Source: Lingula anatina (taxonomy: Eukaryota > Brachiopoda > Lingulata > Lingulida > Lingulidae). Taken from it: a stretch of 64,000 nucleotides of DNA. The translations under genes and the position numbers were made by a program. Location: assembly GCF_001039355.2 (NCBI RefSeq), contig NW_019775488.1, positions 172,120 to 236,119 of the forward strand, in the 5' to 3' direction. This document shows, in pieces, positions 1-13,806 of the stretch; the first letter of the stretch is position 1; each line of letters starts with the position of its first letter. A model generated the notes under the pieces. The model worked only from the letters and a program-made list of their open reading frames with translations. It was not told the DNA's origin and did not search any database.

Positions 1-27
1 CCGACTTGGGTTTAAGGCTCCAATAGG
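1..27 (-). CDS. Nbea: Nbea exon 11, second (allelic) copy, cut by window edge
   Basis: The first 27 bases are the reverse complement of PIGALNPSR, preceded by a TTATAG acceptor. They match 16698-16724. The rest of the exon is outside the window. Confidence 0.85.
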
Positions 28-1635
28 CTATAAAAATGAATCAGATATTATAAAACTGTGAACATTTTTGTGCTCTACTGTAAGCTAATACAATGCTTAT
101 GTGACATTTACAGTTAGAACTCAAGTTTGTGCTCCTAAAGGGATAAAACAACCAATTTCTCCAGGTATGTATTATATGTACATTAAACTGTCATTCTGAT
201 ATTTTCAGAAGAGTCCTCATTTGTTTAAATGTTCTTGTATTAGAAAAAATGTTTAAGCTTCTGGACCTTTTTATTTTTATCACACACAATGTTAAAACTG
301 AAAATATGAAAACAATCTTGGAAAAAAGACGGAAATGAACTAGTGAAATAATTTTCACAAATTCAAAAGCAGGCTAAACCAAAAACATTCCAGGGACTGG
401 CCAATAGCACTTTGTTCTTTTATCTGTTGAAATTTTTTATTTTTGTGGCACCACTGTAGTCAAAATCTAGAAAGCAACCAGTGTGCATCAAAGTTTGTGT
501 ATAGAAATACCAAAGTACCAATGATACAATGATGAAATAAGGTACCAGTAAGATGGCTCAGCCTCTAAATAGAGGAGAGGACAGAAGGTCGCAGCTAGAT
601 AAGTTTATTTAATTTTGTTAAGTAAAAAGCTACACTATCTTTATGGCCTTATATCATGATTAATCACTAAGACAAAATTTTGTGAAAATACCCTGTTTTT
701 AATACAAAAACAAAAGTAAAAATAGTTTATTGATTCATTTGAAGTCAAATCTTTGCCATAAAACCCAACCAAATGCCACCGTATAGGTTGAAATAGCATA
801 ACTTATTTAAATCAGTATTAAAATACCAAACGGCATCCTTTTATATATCCCCCAAAATGACATTTGAATGGGTATTTTTTGCCTTCTTTCCGTGCTATAG
901 AATCTACAGCCCTTGATCGTTTTCAGCAACTCATTTGAATAATTGCATCTGCAGCAGCAATGTGCCATACATTACTACATCATTTGGAGGACTTTCAAGA
1001 ACTGGAAGGGCTGATAAGTTGGCCAATTTATTTATAAAATTGAAAAAGGTACAGTTTCAAAGCTCTTTTATGACTGATTGAGGGATTAATTTGGTGTATG
1101 TCTAGGCATATCGACTTTATTTGAGTCGTGTCAGAAACTTATACAAATGGTTTATATGCATTATAGGAAATTTGCGCTCACTTTCAAGTTTACATGAGAA
1201 CCTGTAGCGGAAACTGAACTGCTAATCGGATATTTTTGGCCTTTTTGATCATTTTGTTTGAAACAGTTAAATTGGACTTGAAATACATTGCCTATTTATT
1301 TATTTATTTATTCTTTTAGAAATCAGGCTTCTTGTTGTATACATTATTTATTAAGATACAATGCCACACTGTAGTCACAGGTGATGGCTTTATGTCCAGA
1401 CAAATACTGTCTGTCCATTAAAACTATGAAAAATAATACAATTCATATATACATATATGATGCCATCTTTGTTCACTAAAATAACTACAAAAATTGAAAT
1501 AGAACTAAGGACAAAGTGTCATCATCCTACTGAAATGGCACACAATGACAAGACAATTTTTCTCTATATGTTCTTTGATGTCAATTACATACAACTATAA
1601 TTTATCATACTTTATTTCTCAAACCTCTGACACAC

Positions 1636-1748
1636 CTTTGATAAATCTCTGTAGTTACTAGGCAGGCTGAGGTCCAGATCACTGGAGTCATAGTTGGATA
1701 TGATCCACGGGAACACTGGGTACTGGTTCATGTCATTGTAGGTACGGC
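1636..1748 (-). CDS. Nbea: Nbea exon 10, second (allelic) copy
   Basis: Duplicate of 18390-18502 with identical borders. It has one synonymous change and one conservative replacement (Asp for Glu after NYDSS), the only amino-acid difference I see between the two sets of exons. Confidence 0.85.
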
Positions 1749-2211
1749 CTGGAATACAGACATATGCTATGAGATATACACACATAGTGAACCATTTATT
1801 GGTTATCTTATATCAATTTTTAAAAAAATGAATGCAATTTTATAACATGCCACTATGAACACCCGCAAAAAGATGATGTTTTATTCAAAGACACAGAAAA
1901 TCAACAGTTTAGTATTCGAATAGCAGGGAACAACTGGGTCAGTGACTTAACCTGTCATCCATATCATAAGACAGAACATTTCATGGCATTTTTTCAGCAT
2001 GAACAACTTAAGTACCAGTTACAACAATTTTCAAACTCAACCTGATTTTTTTTAACAACAAAGCATACTTATAATTTTTAAGTAAAACAAAAATATGGTT
2101 TGATAGTTTTAGATGTTTCAGACAGTGACTACAACAACATGGACTGATACAATTCTCAGAATACAGACAAACACATACAGTGTCTGTACATAAAAACTCC
2201 ATTTCAGTCAC

Positions 2212-2327
2212 CTGCTATGGTATTCAGATACATGAGATAGTCATAATTGGACAGCTCACGACGTCTCCACTTCTCGGTCATATTGGATAACTTGTACAGT
2301 TGTTTGGCTGTGGCAAGGGATGACTTT
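2212..2327 (-). CDS. Nbea: Nbea exon 9, second (allelic) copy
   Basis: Duplicate of 18969-19084 with identical borders. Three differences, all synonymous (Gln, Leu and Thr codons). The intron to exon 8 is about 60 bp longer than in the other copy. Confidence 0.85.
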
Positions 2328-2531
2328 CTGAAAGTGACAATGAAAAGGTTTCCAGACAGCAATCATAAATGTGTTAAATATATATTACCTAAAAAATGTG
2401 TTATGATATCTTATTACTCATCTGCAACAAAGTCACCTTTAAGTGACTGTTATTGCTGGATGCTAGCACTGCCTCTTACAAATGACCATTTCACAAAAAA
2501 TTAGACAAACTCCAACAGAAGTTTCAGATAC

Positions 2532-2634
2532 CTTCTTTGCGGCAGTCCATACTTGACTCCTATCCCCACTGGGGGCAGTGCATTGATCACCTTCTTCACA
2601 GTGGCATGGTCAGGAAAGGCAAACATCACCGCAG
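2532..2634 (-). CDS. Nbea: Nbea exon 8, second (allelic) copy
   Basis: Duplicate of 19232-19334 with identical splice borders and one synonymous change (TTT for TTC). Part of the redundant segment 1-11640. Confidence 0.85.
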
Positions 2635-2922
2635 CTAAAATAGTTAGATAGCTACATTAAGTAAGACTATCTACATAACATCATCTTCACAGCAAGGCTA
2701 ATAGATCAGTATACAGTCTTGTAACATAAAAATAAATTTTAATAATGTGTTAAAGAAAGAATTACACTAGGTGCACAGGTGGACATGTTTGGAATTAACA
2801 AACACAGTGTTTCAATCATGAAAATTCTAAACCTTACAAAAGTACAACTAAAAATACATGTTTCAAATGAAAAGTTCTATTCAGAGCTGAACATAAATTT
2901 AATACCTATGTCAGGTACTTAC

Positions 2923-3040
2923 TCCTGTTGGCCATGAAGATCTCAATGGCCACATTCTGCAGGAGATACCTCCGGGAGAAAATGGCACGTATCTCAGAGA
3001 AGTGCCACTTGCCATGAGCCTGCTCTATATGCTGCAGCAA
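2923..3040 (-). CDS. Nbea: Nbea exon 7, second (allelic) copy
   Basis: Duplicate of 19623-19740 with the same borders (acceptor TTCTAG, donor GTAAGT) and one synonymous difference in a Gln codon. It lies downstream of exon 17 in transcription order. Exon 17 ends in phase 1 while this exon starts in phase 0, so it cannot be spliced in frame there. Best read as the other haplotype on a neighbouring contig end. Confidence 0.85.
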
Positions 3041-3101
3041 CTAGAAGAAAATAAAAACAATATTGTGAACAACAAGACCTTGACTTGAAGCTTTTGTACA
3101 T

Positions 3102-3660
3102 ATTTTTTTTTTCCAGAATATACCAAAAATACACTAAATAATAACTAGGATAATTAACTAAACCTCTCACTCCCATACACGCACACATGCCTCTCACATT
3201 TGGAGCAACTACATAGTATTATCATTGTGACTTTGCCATTTCTATCAAAGTATAAAAAATAAAAATGTAGTATACTATCACTTTTTTACAACCACTATTT
3301 ACAGAAAGGTAGACAATAGGCTAATAAGTCTAAGATACAAGGCTTTTTTTTTTAGCCGTAATAAAATAAATATATGGATATATAAAAATACTAGTGTGAA
3401 GAAAAGAGAAACAAAGTGTAGACTTAATATAATTTACATTATTAATGGACAGAATGGGAAACCCCACATGTTTTAATTTTCGAAAATTAGCTTCACGTTT
3501 TCCCATTTCTCTGTGATTTCTAATCTTTTTTTTTCAGTCCGTAAATAATTGGAATGCATGTCTATATCTCTATATGATTTTATAAATGTTTTTGTGCTTT
3601 TCCAGTTTGGGATTTCCAATTTTGTCCTACAGAGAGTAATATATTTTTTTATTTGTACAT
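3102..3660. other. Haplotype-specific 0.56 kb insertion/deletion
   Basis: Present only in A copy 1. It is bounded by direct repeats of TTGTACAT (3094-3101 and 3653-3660), of which copy 2 keeps one (spanning 19800/19801). An 8 bp repeat fits either a target-site duplication or deletion between short repeats. I see no terminal inverted repeats or transposase. Confidence 0.7.
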
Positions 3661-6600
3661 AATTTCCTGATAGTTTAAGTGACATAACCAGCAGGAAACA
3701 GCATAGGGAAGTGCAAGCCAATTAATACATGTTTGTAAGAATTATGTGCCCATATATTTATTGTCTGTACATGTCTGTAATGTGTACGATGTTAGTAATT
3801 AATTCAATTATAGCATTTCAAACAACATAAGTCAGCGACATAAGACTAGACATTAAATATAAGACACACATACACATTACACAATGCAATTCAAAGGAAC
3901 AAATCTCAACCTAGTGTCAACTAACATACTGCTGATTGTGCTGTCGACCACTGATTGCAGTTTCGCTATCATAAGTACCAAGTCAATTTCTTTGGGGTCC
4001 AGAACAAACCCACATATGGAATTCTACATGTTTTTTTTTCCTCTCAGAGAAGGAAGAACTTTAATAGCCTTCCTATGGCATGCCTTGTGTTGGAGCTTAG
4101 TAATCTGCATGCATTCTGGTCTGGCAAGGCATTTGTATCAGTCTTTCCTCTCTTCCCATCTCATTTATATCATGAAATTGCACAGACACACCACTGGTGT
4201 GTTAATAGCTGAATGAGCAGAGGTGGAGGGGAGGATGGGGGGGGGGGGAGGGATATGCATAAAATGAATGAGTGGAGTAGGTGAAAAGTTAAAGTGATTT
4301 TCTGTAAAATATTTTGGAATGATCAATGAATACCATTGTCAATACATTATACAATCTGAAGACATAAAAGAAAATAGAATTTGGCATTCAAACTACGATG
4401 CATTGTAGAGTTTTTAAATGTATTTGGCAATGTAAATATTAAAAAACATTACGACGGACTAGTGCAGTTCTTGCAAAAAGTGCCATAAATTTTTGTGAAA
4501 ATTAACCAATCCATCTGATTTTAAAACTCCCTCTGCCTTTTCAACAAAAATGCCTAATGGTAAACTAAGGGATACACAAAAATATGGTTTTTCTCTTAGG
4601 AAGCTTCAAATTAACTTCTGTAACTTTCTGAAAAATAATCTTATCATGTTGATTTTTGAATGAAAAATGCAGGATAACGTTAGCCCAGACTTACATCACA
4701 TAAGTGCAGAGATAATTAAATCCAGGGTTGGAAGTGATGAAAATCAGTGATTTATCATGGAAGCCTTTAATACAAATGGGATACAACAAATAACATATTA
4801 ATACAACAAACTTTCTACCAGTACATTTCATACTTCATTTTCACCACCTCAGCCATTCATTATGAAAATAGAGGCCGTTTTACAGAAATTAAAACAAATA
4901 CCAAACTAGAGGTTCTATTGTAGCATTGGAATAAATTTCACAATGACAAAATGACAATTGAACAGTCTTTGCAGAGATTTACTGCTTGTTGTTTCATTCT
5001 GCATCAAGTGTGTTCTGGCTCACTCCCCATTATTCCACGTAACCCATCTTATCAGTGACATCTCCCTTCTTCCCAGCCAACAGCTGCACTAGCACTGGCC
5101 CTGCCTCTAATTCAGCTTAATTGAGAAACCTAATATTTCCACAGCAGACTCATAATTTGCTCATATTTCTAGGATTTCAGTTTATGACTGTACTTCTCTT
5201 TATTATGTGTATAGAAAGTTTTTTTCCAGAGAAGTGATTAGGCCTTCTAAGGTTTCTGGCCCATTCTTGTTGCTGGATTCAATTTGGGATACTAAATGAA
5301 AACTGCCTAACACGATGACATCATTTCATATTTGTTAGATTTCTTATAAGGTTTTCATTTCTTGAAAATATTTGCACTTAATGTAAATGATATCAAATAT
5401 ATACACATGTAAAAGATTTTTTACCCTTATTTGTTAATGTTATTTTTTTAAACCGAATTTGAATAACATTTTACCACAGCCAAATGAAAACTTTAACTAA
5501 GGAACATTAAGATCTTTCTTAGTGATAAAAGCTCAAAATGTATTTGAACCACAATCAGGCCAGTGGTTGGATACTTCAGGTCATCACATATAGCAGTTAC
5601 TGAATTTCACCATGTCTTCAGAATAACTAGGCCTAAGATTTCCAGCAAAGCTAAAAAGAATCACTGATGGAGTAGCAAAGAAAGGGTCCATTGTGCAACT
5701 TTTCTGTTCCTCTGTCACTGCTCATTTTGCTATGGCTCTAATTGGCTTGGTTTGCTGATCTACCTCTCCCTAGGTCTCCACCAAACACTGAGGGAACCAG
5801 ATCTCCCCACACTGGCCCACTCTTCATACCAACAATTTCTCAGTCAATTAGACAGAGAGATGATACAACAGGTGTTCCAACAGAGCTAGACAGACTTATG
5901 AAATGAAATCTTAAAAGGACATTTTCACGGTTTTTACAGTAGGTCTTCTAGTTTATCTCTGGCGTAATATATAGGGTAGCACCAATTACTGATACACAAA
6001 ATGTATTAAATATCATGTATCAGTTAAAGGAAACTGAATTATTATTATTATTATTATTTTGAGAAATACAAAGCCAATAAAATACCAAAAACAATATAGA
6101 AAAAGTGAATTGACAGTCTTTAACTTAACATATCTTATTTTAATGGGGCAATTTTTTTCCTAATTTTGAAAGAGCAAACTTGGCTTATTATTGTAAGGAC
6201 ATACCAGTAAAGTTGAAAAACTCTAATTATCATGATAATCCATGGACTGTTTCTCTTGTCAGTTTGTCTCATACTTTCTAAGAATTGAAAGAGGCCCTTC
6301 ACAAATGAGACTGTCAATAAGCATTAAAACATATACTAGTGGGCACCGTTAAAACAATTAGAAAAAAAAGTTAACCTGATAAGAGCAAGTTTGTTAGATG
6401 TTCCAAATGCTGTGCACATTTCCTCCATGCTCCAGCTCTGGGACCCGACCATTACCAGGCAAACCTTACTGATCAGCATTGCCAGTGTGCGCACACAGCC
6501 ACAACTCCTCCATCATTGTCATAATTGTCACTGTGGATTCACCAGTAATATGTTACTCTAGTCAGTAATGGAAGGTAATTGGTGAGATTAAAAAATAATG

Positions 6601-6919
6601 AAGCATCCTAGGACCAGTTCTTTCTCCATGAGCAGACACACACAGAGAGTCCTGGACAGAAACATAGATCATCTCACTCCAGAGAATTCCCTGGGGGGGA
6701 CTGATGATGAAACTGATCTCACAATATACAAAACAGATCTGACCCTGGGGAATACAGACCATAAAAAAACCTCACTTTTCTATTCTTTATTGGTTCATCT
6801 ATTTCTATACTGGCATGGCACTTTGTTTCTCTGTAATTAGATTTTAACTGCTATGGTGCTTGGTTACATACAGACTCAAGCAGCCAACCAGAATTTTTAT
6901 TTTTCCATCAAATGACTAT

Positions 6920-6926
6920 TAATAAC

Positions 6927-6963
<37 letters not shown>
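6920..6963. repeat. (AAT)n microsatellite, shorter allele
   Basis: Counterpart of 23091-23144 in A copy 1, with a single AAC interruption near its left end. Confidence 0.9.
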
Positions 6964-9900
6964 TTAATTCTTCACAAAACTATGTAAGATGCAACTGAAA
7001 CAGTATCATTTACCTTGGTAATTATCAAACACAGCCCTAAGATTTTATCTATCGATGTTATCATTCATAATATATTAAAATCTTTGAATCATCAGTATTT
7101 TGAAGATTAAGTCTGAAACAGCAAATAAGCCTCATTTTTAAAACATTTTACAGAAGTTTCTAAGGCTTTAAAACCACGACTGTGTACTGGTGACTTATGG
7201 ATTTTATAGCAAATGAACTGAGACCCATATTTGTTCCACTCTGATTTGTAACATTTTAGTATCTTATTTCAGTTCTGCATACAATGGAATTTATGATTGT
7301 GATAGGCCATAAATCAGAGGTTTTTGCTACCAAACTGCTTAAGTGACATGGGAAATTATCATGACATTTTAGTAAATGTGTAAACAAGGGATCTGATAAT
7401 AATTCAAGCACACATGGTATTGAATTTCCATCTCAAAAGACAATTGGCAAGTTTACTACTAAGTCTATACAGAAAAGTATGAAAAATTATACTTCAAGCT
7501 TTATGTGAACAGAAAATATGATTAAAAAACAAAATCAGAAAACACTATGCAGTAGAAGTTTGCAAAGTCATTTTCAAAATAACAATAATAACATACAACA
7601 AATAAAAAAATCCCATAAAGCAAAATGTTGAAAATGTGATCTGTTTTAACTGATACAGTTTTTTTTTCATTCATTTGCCTTAGTAATGATCCACAAGACT
7701 ACCCCCCCTGTATGGCCATCTTGGGAATAAATCCAAGCTGTAGGATGTCCCACTCCTCTAGCTCCCCAAGCCCCCCCCCCCCCACCCCCACCCCAAGGCA
7801 GAGGACCTCATCTGCTGTCACTTATAACCTTTATCTTATCCTAACAGCAAATAGCTAGTTTAATATATCAGTGAAAAAATGATGAATGACACATTGTCAT
7901 ATTCTATGCTAAAATGCAGTGTAAAAGGCTACTATTTATTGTACTACTTTTGGAAAGATTACCACAAAAACTTTTTATTCCTTTTTATTTCAAGAGTTAC
8001 TAATTTCTACTCCTAAAATACAGTACACACAATTTACAAAATTTCCAGTTAAGCCTACTGCCACTTTAAAATGCCCACAAAACAACCTTACCATATATTT
8101 CAAAACTTTGAGAATTAAATCAATGTAAACTTTTGAAGCCTTCCCTTTAAAAGTTGATTTGATCTGAGGCATTCTATTGGCTGCATCAGTGTCATGTGGG
8201 GAGTGAAACTAAACAAAGTCCCCGCTGCATTCAATTAGGAGCATGGCGCCAGAGCTACTAGCCCACTGCATGCAGGAGAAAACAGCCAATTGAAAAGGGC
8301 ACATGCTGAATTTTTTCATGTCAGGCCCTTTTTTTTCACTGTTGTTGTTGTTGATATTTACTGAACATAAAATGTTGTTTGAATCTCAGCACTGAATAGT
8401 GCGAACCACACAATAATTTCTACTGGTTACACCACAACAACTACAAATGTACAAAAATATTTTGCTAGTTTTACTAATTTTCAATTTTAAAAGAAGAGAT
8501 AGGAGCATTAAATGCAGATGGCAATATCCACCAATAGCCTATAGTTCCACAGGCATAGTTGTATCTGACACTGCCAATCATTCTTTTTTTCATCATGTAC
8601 AAGTGCCTTGCTGTACTCGGGTCAATGCAATGGAGGATAAGACGCACACAGCTTCAAAGACAAAACTTGCTTTACCTAATATCCTGGAGAAGATGAGAAT
8701 TAAGAAAAGCAAATTTTGGAGCCAATTTGCCCCAACTTCAAGGCATTCTGGTGGAAAGTAGCATAACATTTGAGGTAGACAAGCTTCTCCTAATTGCCTC
8801 CCAGGCCAAGAGAGGTGCTTCACTGCTGGATTCAAAGACTGCAGTACAACAGCACACGTCCAGGGAGAGTGTGAGAAAGTGGCTGCTTGGAAATGGAGTT
8901 TTTGATGCAAAAAAAGTTGTTTCTGCTAATTCAAAAGCAACAAAATCAAAAAGTCAAAGGCTTGCTTGAACCAAATTAGGTCCAATGACTGATCAAAGTA
9001 AATAATAAAATCCTCACTTTTTACTTATTTCTAAGGCAGGTCTGTTATACTGAAAAATAATTTGATAACCAAAACCTATTCATTGAAGACAGAATACAGT
9101 TATTACTTGATCTTTTAAATGGGGGAAAATTGTGAATTTTAAAGATACTGTATTTTCTTAAATCATAATTTCTTATAATTAAAACACTGCTATTGAGTGG
9201 TAGCAACAAAATTAAAAAGCAGGCTACTCTATAGTTGTATTCTATGTCAAAATCACCACAAATGCTATGCAGAAACAGAATTCTTATAATTATAAAATTA
9301 TGTATCTGGAAGTTTGATAATTTTTGAAAAGTTAATTATTTACTAAGTTCAAGTAATTACTCTTTAAGCCAAAGAACCATAAGATCTTCCTTAATGAAAA
9401 AATATTTTTGAATATCAAAAAAATTACAAACCAACTGTCTTGGTGGAAGAAAAAGGAAGGGGATAGTGGCAAACAGTTGAGAAATAGAAGGAAGTGGCTT
9501 CACTTTCTTTTCACATTTTTACCGATTTCATGATGAAATAGTCCCCCATTTCAATCTTGATTCAAGATTCTGAGCAGGGTTGCTGGCATGATATAAACAT
9601 ACTTGACATGACAGCAGACAAGTCAGTATAAAAGGAAGGTATTCTCTTGACTTATTTTCTCCACAGGACACCACTCAGGGCCAAAACAAATAATTCCGGA
9701 ATCAAATGAACTTCATGACAGTCAGTGGACAAATCAAAATAAAATGTTAAAAAGAATCCATATCATTGGGTTACCTAGCTGATAAGCTTTGAGGCAGGAT
9801 GCAGAAGAAGATCAAGTTACAATATGTGTGTGTGTGTAAACCAACAGCAGCATGCATGCACGAGAGCTCATCACATGATCTAACCCTCCTCCAGCTGGTC

Positions 9901-11477
9901 TGTATGTCACACTAAGCTCACTGTCATGGCTTTTGTTCACTGTGAAAGGTAAACACACAAAACTACATGTTAAAGCATTGTCACAGGTTGACCCAAAAGT
10001 CAGCATCCAAACTAGCATTCATTTCACATGCAAAATTTTTGCTGACCTATTAACTTTTATTCTGAATGCATCACCAGTGGGAACCGATTACCAGAATCGT
10101 CTTCTAAGAGAGAATAAAAATGTGCATTTGGATTATCTCATGGAATGATTTCCTTTCCAACTACTGCAAACATACCCCGCAATGTATGATGATTATATTA
10201 CTTGATTCATTTTCCCCAGACTGTGACAGTGAAACCAGTTTATGATAATAATCATGTTATTGACCTCAGTATCTTAACTGGAATCCCCATAACAATATTT
10301 CACAAATGGAGGACTAAAGGGGTCCTGGGTTGCATGAAGACTGTCCATCTTGGCTGCTTACATTACACGGTTGATAACAGTCACTGGGAAGGTGCATCTA
10401 ACAGGTTTGCATGACAACATGCAACTTTGGTCTGAGATGTTTAAACACGCACACTATGGCTGAAGCAGAGGACAGGTCTTCCATGTAGTTGAATATCTAA
10501 GAATTCACTCCCTTACACTGTGCTAGCCTAGATATCACGCAGCTCAATGTACCTAAAAGCTAACTTGTACTGAGAAGTTTGAATAATCAAAGTTTAAGTT
10601 TAAATGATATAAACTACTAATGTTAAGTTGAAGTTTCGTCAGTTTTATTTTTAGAGGTGGAAAAGGCAAAAAAAAAAAGATTTCTTATGTTCATAACAAC
10701 TTTTGGTGAAAATTCAAATCAGTTTTATCTGTGCATAAACTAAAAAACATGAAAAAAGTCCTAACACATACACTTATCTAATAGTATAAAATAATGCAAG
10801 TTTTACAGCTTTTACCTCAAAAATATTGTTCCATGATTTTTTTTTTTGAAACAATAAAGTTTTTTTTTCAAATTTTTAATGGAAACAAATCTCATCTGAC
10901 AGTATATAGCACTGGATTTTTCCAATACTGTAGCAGATTATTTTTCATACTATAAATAATCATTTCTATCATTTAAAAAAATGTTTAAACTTGGAAGATA
11001 AAGTTAGAGACAGGAAATTGTTGTATTCTACCAACCAAAACATAATTCATGCAGACTAATAGTAAGTCAAAATTAAATAATTAATTTTCCTCTGCATGAA
11101 ATATTGCAATATATTTCAAATTAAAGATTTCAAACACTCCCATTAAAGGGGAAATGGTTTTTGGAGTCTGCTAGCTGGATACAGGATGTCTCTTCAAAGA
11201 CAAACACATAATGGAGTGAATCTGTCAGGCAAGCCAAAGACACATTAAACTCAGAGTGTGCATGAGAGAGAAAAATGTACTGTAAAAACTAGCCCTGCTG
11301 CTTTGAGTTTTTTTTCTCTGTGTCTATTCCCAGTTGTAGAATGAGTGAGAGTGGAAACAATGAGAACTGACAATGCAGAAACAGAAGCAAATAAATATTG
11401 ATTAAGAACTGAAAATTGGAACTACTGTGTAGGATAATTATTATCTCTTTTCACTTGCTCTCTCTCTCTTTCTTCAA

Positions 11478-11479
<2 letters not shown>

Positions 11480-11516
<37 letters not shown>
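11480..11516. repeat. (CA)n microsatellite
   Basis: About 37 bp, preceded by an interrupted TC tract. In copy 2 both parts are longer (27834-27914). Confidence 0.9.
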
Positions 11517-11518
<2 letters not shown>

Positions 11519-11640
11519 GTATAAACACAAAATGTAAAAAAATGCAACTGAATTTAAATGCCACTTTGAAAAAGAATTAATTTTTCAAATCTTCATTAAA
11601 TTTCAAATCTGCACTAAACCTTAAATAAAATTCCAAAATA

Positions 11641-11641
11641 N
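11641..11641. other. Single N: contig join 1
   Basis: An isolated N separates the end of repeat A copy 1 from sequence that leads into Nbea exon 17. No homology continues across it: the A copy 2 sequence at 28070 differs from what follows the N. Confidence 0.85.
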
Positions 11642-12690
11642 AATCACCAATCCTCAGCACAGAAAAGATCTATAAAAATTGGATATTTAACATCTCTGAG
11701 ATGATTTCAAATAGATGATACAATGCACGTATAATAAGTTCAAATGCCACCTCCTTGGTACAGCATGTCCTGACAGTATGATTCCTATTTTTTAAGGGAA
11801 AACAACTCTTCATTTTGGAGGGAAAAGTGCCATAAAATTTCTGGAGTAAACACCTATGTTCCCATACTTTCCAGTGATTAATAAATCAGTTCTGACATTC
11901 AAAGTTAATCAATTTTTTAAAGTGTGTTCACCGGAGGAAAGTCATCTATGAAGGTACATGTGTTCGGATGGCAAGCACAGATTTCAAAATTATTGTGATA
12001 ACTGCAGTTCTGGTGGAATAATGAAATTTATGGTATTTCCATGTGTTGTTTACAATGTATTTATTGTGGAATTTTGAATCTCATATGAAGTGTTGTTATC
12101 CCTTTAATTCTCAGTTTTATTAACTTGCTGAATCCTACAGCAGGTAAACTGAATACAATATTAACCCTCGCCCAGCACTGATATATCCAGGACAGCCGTC
12201 ACATGACTGCTAGTTGTATTTAAGCACCACCATACAGATAGCTAAAGGTAACTTTTATATGATGCATCTTTGGATTTGAATCTTGCCTAGGCAAGGCTGT
12301 CTTTGGCACCTTGTTTAAGCACATACAGTAGCAAATCTGCCTAAATGAGATCCCAACAGGAATCTTGACCAGGCTAAATCACAATTGGCATCTCATCTAG
12401 GCAAATTGACCATCTGCCTGTATTTGAATCTTGACAGTGACATATTGTTTCATAATTTAAAATATCATAAAAAAATGACAGTTAGGCATGCAAATGCACA
12501 GCACCATTATCTATAAAGCAACAATAATAAAACATAACTTGGTGTGGTCTGAACATAAAAATCCCCTCTCTCCCCACCCCCCTCACAAAATGGGCAATGT
12601 TTTGATCAGTCATAAGTACATAAAAGCTCAAGAAATGGATGACATATGGAAGATGTCCCAAGTTTTGACAGACAGATAATTCTAGTATAC

Positions 12691-12865
12691 CTGGATTATT
12701 GTTCCACTTATTTATGGAGAAGTTATGGTTACTTGCAATGGTGACCACAGCTGGGTTAGGGATGAAGGGGTGTGTGTTGGCCGTGAGATGAACCACTGGA
12801 GAGTTGGACAGAAACTTCATGATCATACACACGTCATCCAAGTTGTTTGAAAACATCATTGGTGT
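12691..12865 (-). CDS. Nbea: Nbea exon 17, BEACH to WD40 linker
   Basis: This 175 bp exon encodes TPMMFSNNLDDVCMIMKFLS, NSPVVHLTANTHPFIPNPAV and VTIASNHNFSINKWNNNP, which aligns with the start of the C-terminal WD40 region. The acceptor has a long T run before CCAG and the donor is AATCCAG followed by GTATAC, phase 1. It is the last exon present on this contig; the WD40 exons would follow to the left, beyond the N at 11641 and the redundant copy. Confidence 0.92.
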
Positions 12866-13689
12866 CTGGAAAAAAAAGACATCAAAATTAAATATAATTG
12901 AGGAATGATACTAACCCAGACCAAGATAGCAAGAGTGACACATGTGTACACAGTTATTACCATAAAGGTATCCCATCTGGGATTTTCCAGCCAAATCCAA
13001 TTTTCCCTGGAAAAAGTAATTGTCTCCTACTCACAAATCATTGCTAGATCTGTCCCTGCACTCTGATTTTATATTCATACCATTGTAATTAAATAATCAT
13101 GTCCTATATGACTAACTAACTGAATAGTAATCAAATTTTCTACATGTTTATGTAGATAATTAAATATTTGTGGTGATTATGCTGTTAAACTTTAGGTAAT
13201 ATTGCATCAAAAATGACAAAAAACCTACTTAATGAACTGCCACCACAAACATTATGACAAGAAAACTGTGCTACTTATTATTTTGTAACTTACAAGAATG
13301 ATACTTAGGATTGACATACACCTCATATTGGAAAACCAGCTTGTTTGGATTATCTTTTTCTTGAATTTATGCATTTTTTCTTGTGAAATTTTCATTCATC
13401 TCATTCTGGCATTTTCAAAGTGTGAACTTGAACTCTCATGGGCCTGAAGCCTTATGTTGACATTTTCAAATGCAGATAGTATATTTTAAGCAAAATCATT
13501 GAAAGAAGCATTATGTGGCAAAATATTCTGTAGATGAACAGTTCATTCAAAAAAGAAATTCATTAATTTTCATTGCATCCAAACTTAAATGTGCTTGAAA
13601 ATGATGCACACTACATTTTGGTATTCATGAGAAAATTGGTTAAAATTTCTTGGAAAATCATCATTTCTGCTAAAAAACTAGGATAGTTA

Positions 13690-13806
<117 letters not shown>

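Larger units (their letters stand above)
1..11640. repeat. Redundant segment A, copy 1
   Basis: Aligns collinearly with 16698-28069. It contains Nbea exons 7-10, part of exon 11 and about 8.6 kb of the giant intron. Base differences are of the order of one or two per hundred, with larger indels (about 560 bp extra at 3102-3660; about 200 bp missing relative to 23721-23918). It ends exactly at the N. By the dovetail model it continues left of the window, where a copy of 11642-16697 is expected. Confidence 0.9.
3041..11640. other. Intronic DNA, no gene seen (A copy 1)
   Basis: This is the 3' end of the giant Nbea intron, second copy. Short open frames occur but have no recognisable product and no splice support. 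It contains (AAT)n at 6920-6963, a C run near 7771-7796, (TG)n near 9824-9838 and (CA)n at 11480-11516. Confidence 0.7.

Noticed and set aside
3473-3721. 82-residue frame in the haplotype-specific insertion, as a transposon protein
   Set aside because: No transposase or reverse-transcriptase motif, no methionine-proximal domain, and the frame runs across the insertion boundary.
8447-8969. Overlapping open frames of 80-105 residues that recur at 24800-25355
   Set aside because: Recurrence is only because segment A is present twice. Frames exist on both strands over the same DNA with no known domain, and one is changed by a single-base indel in the other copy.
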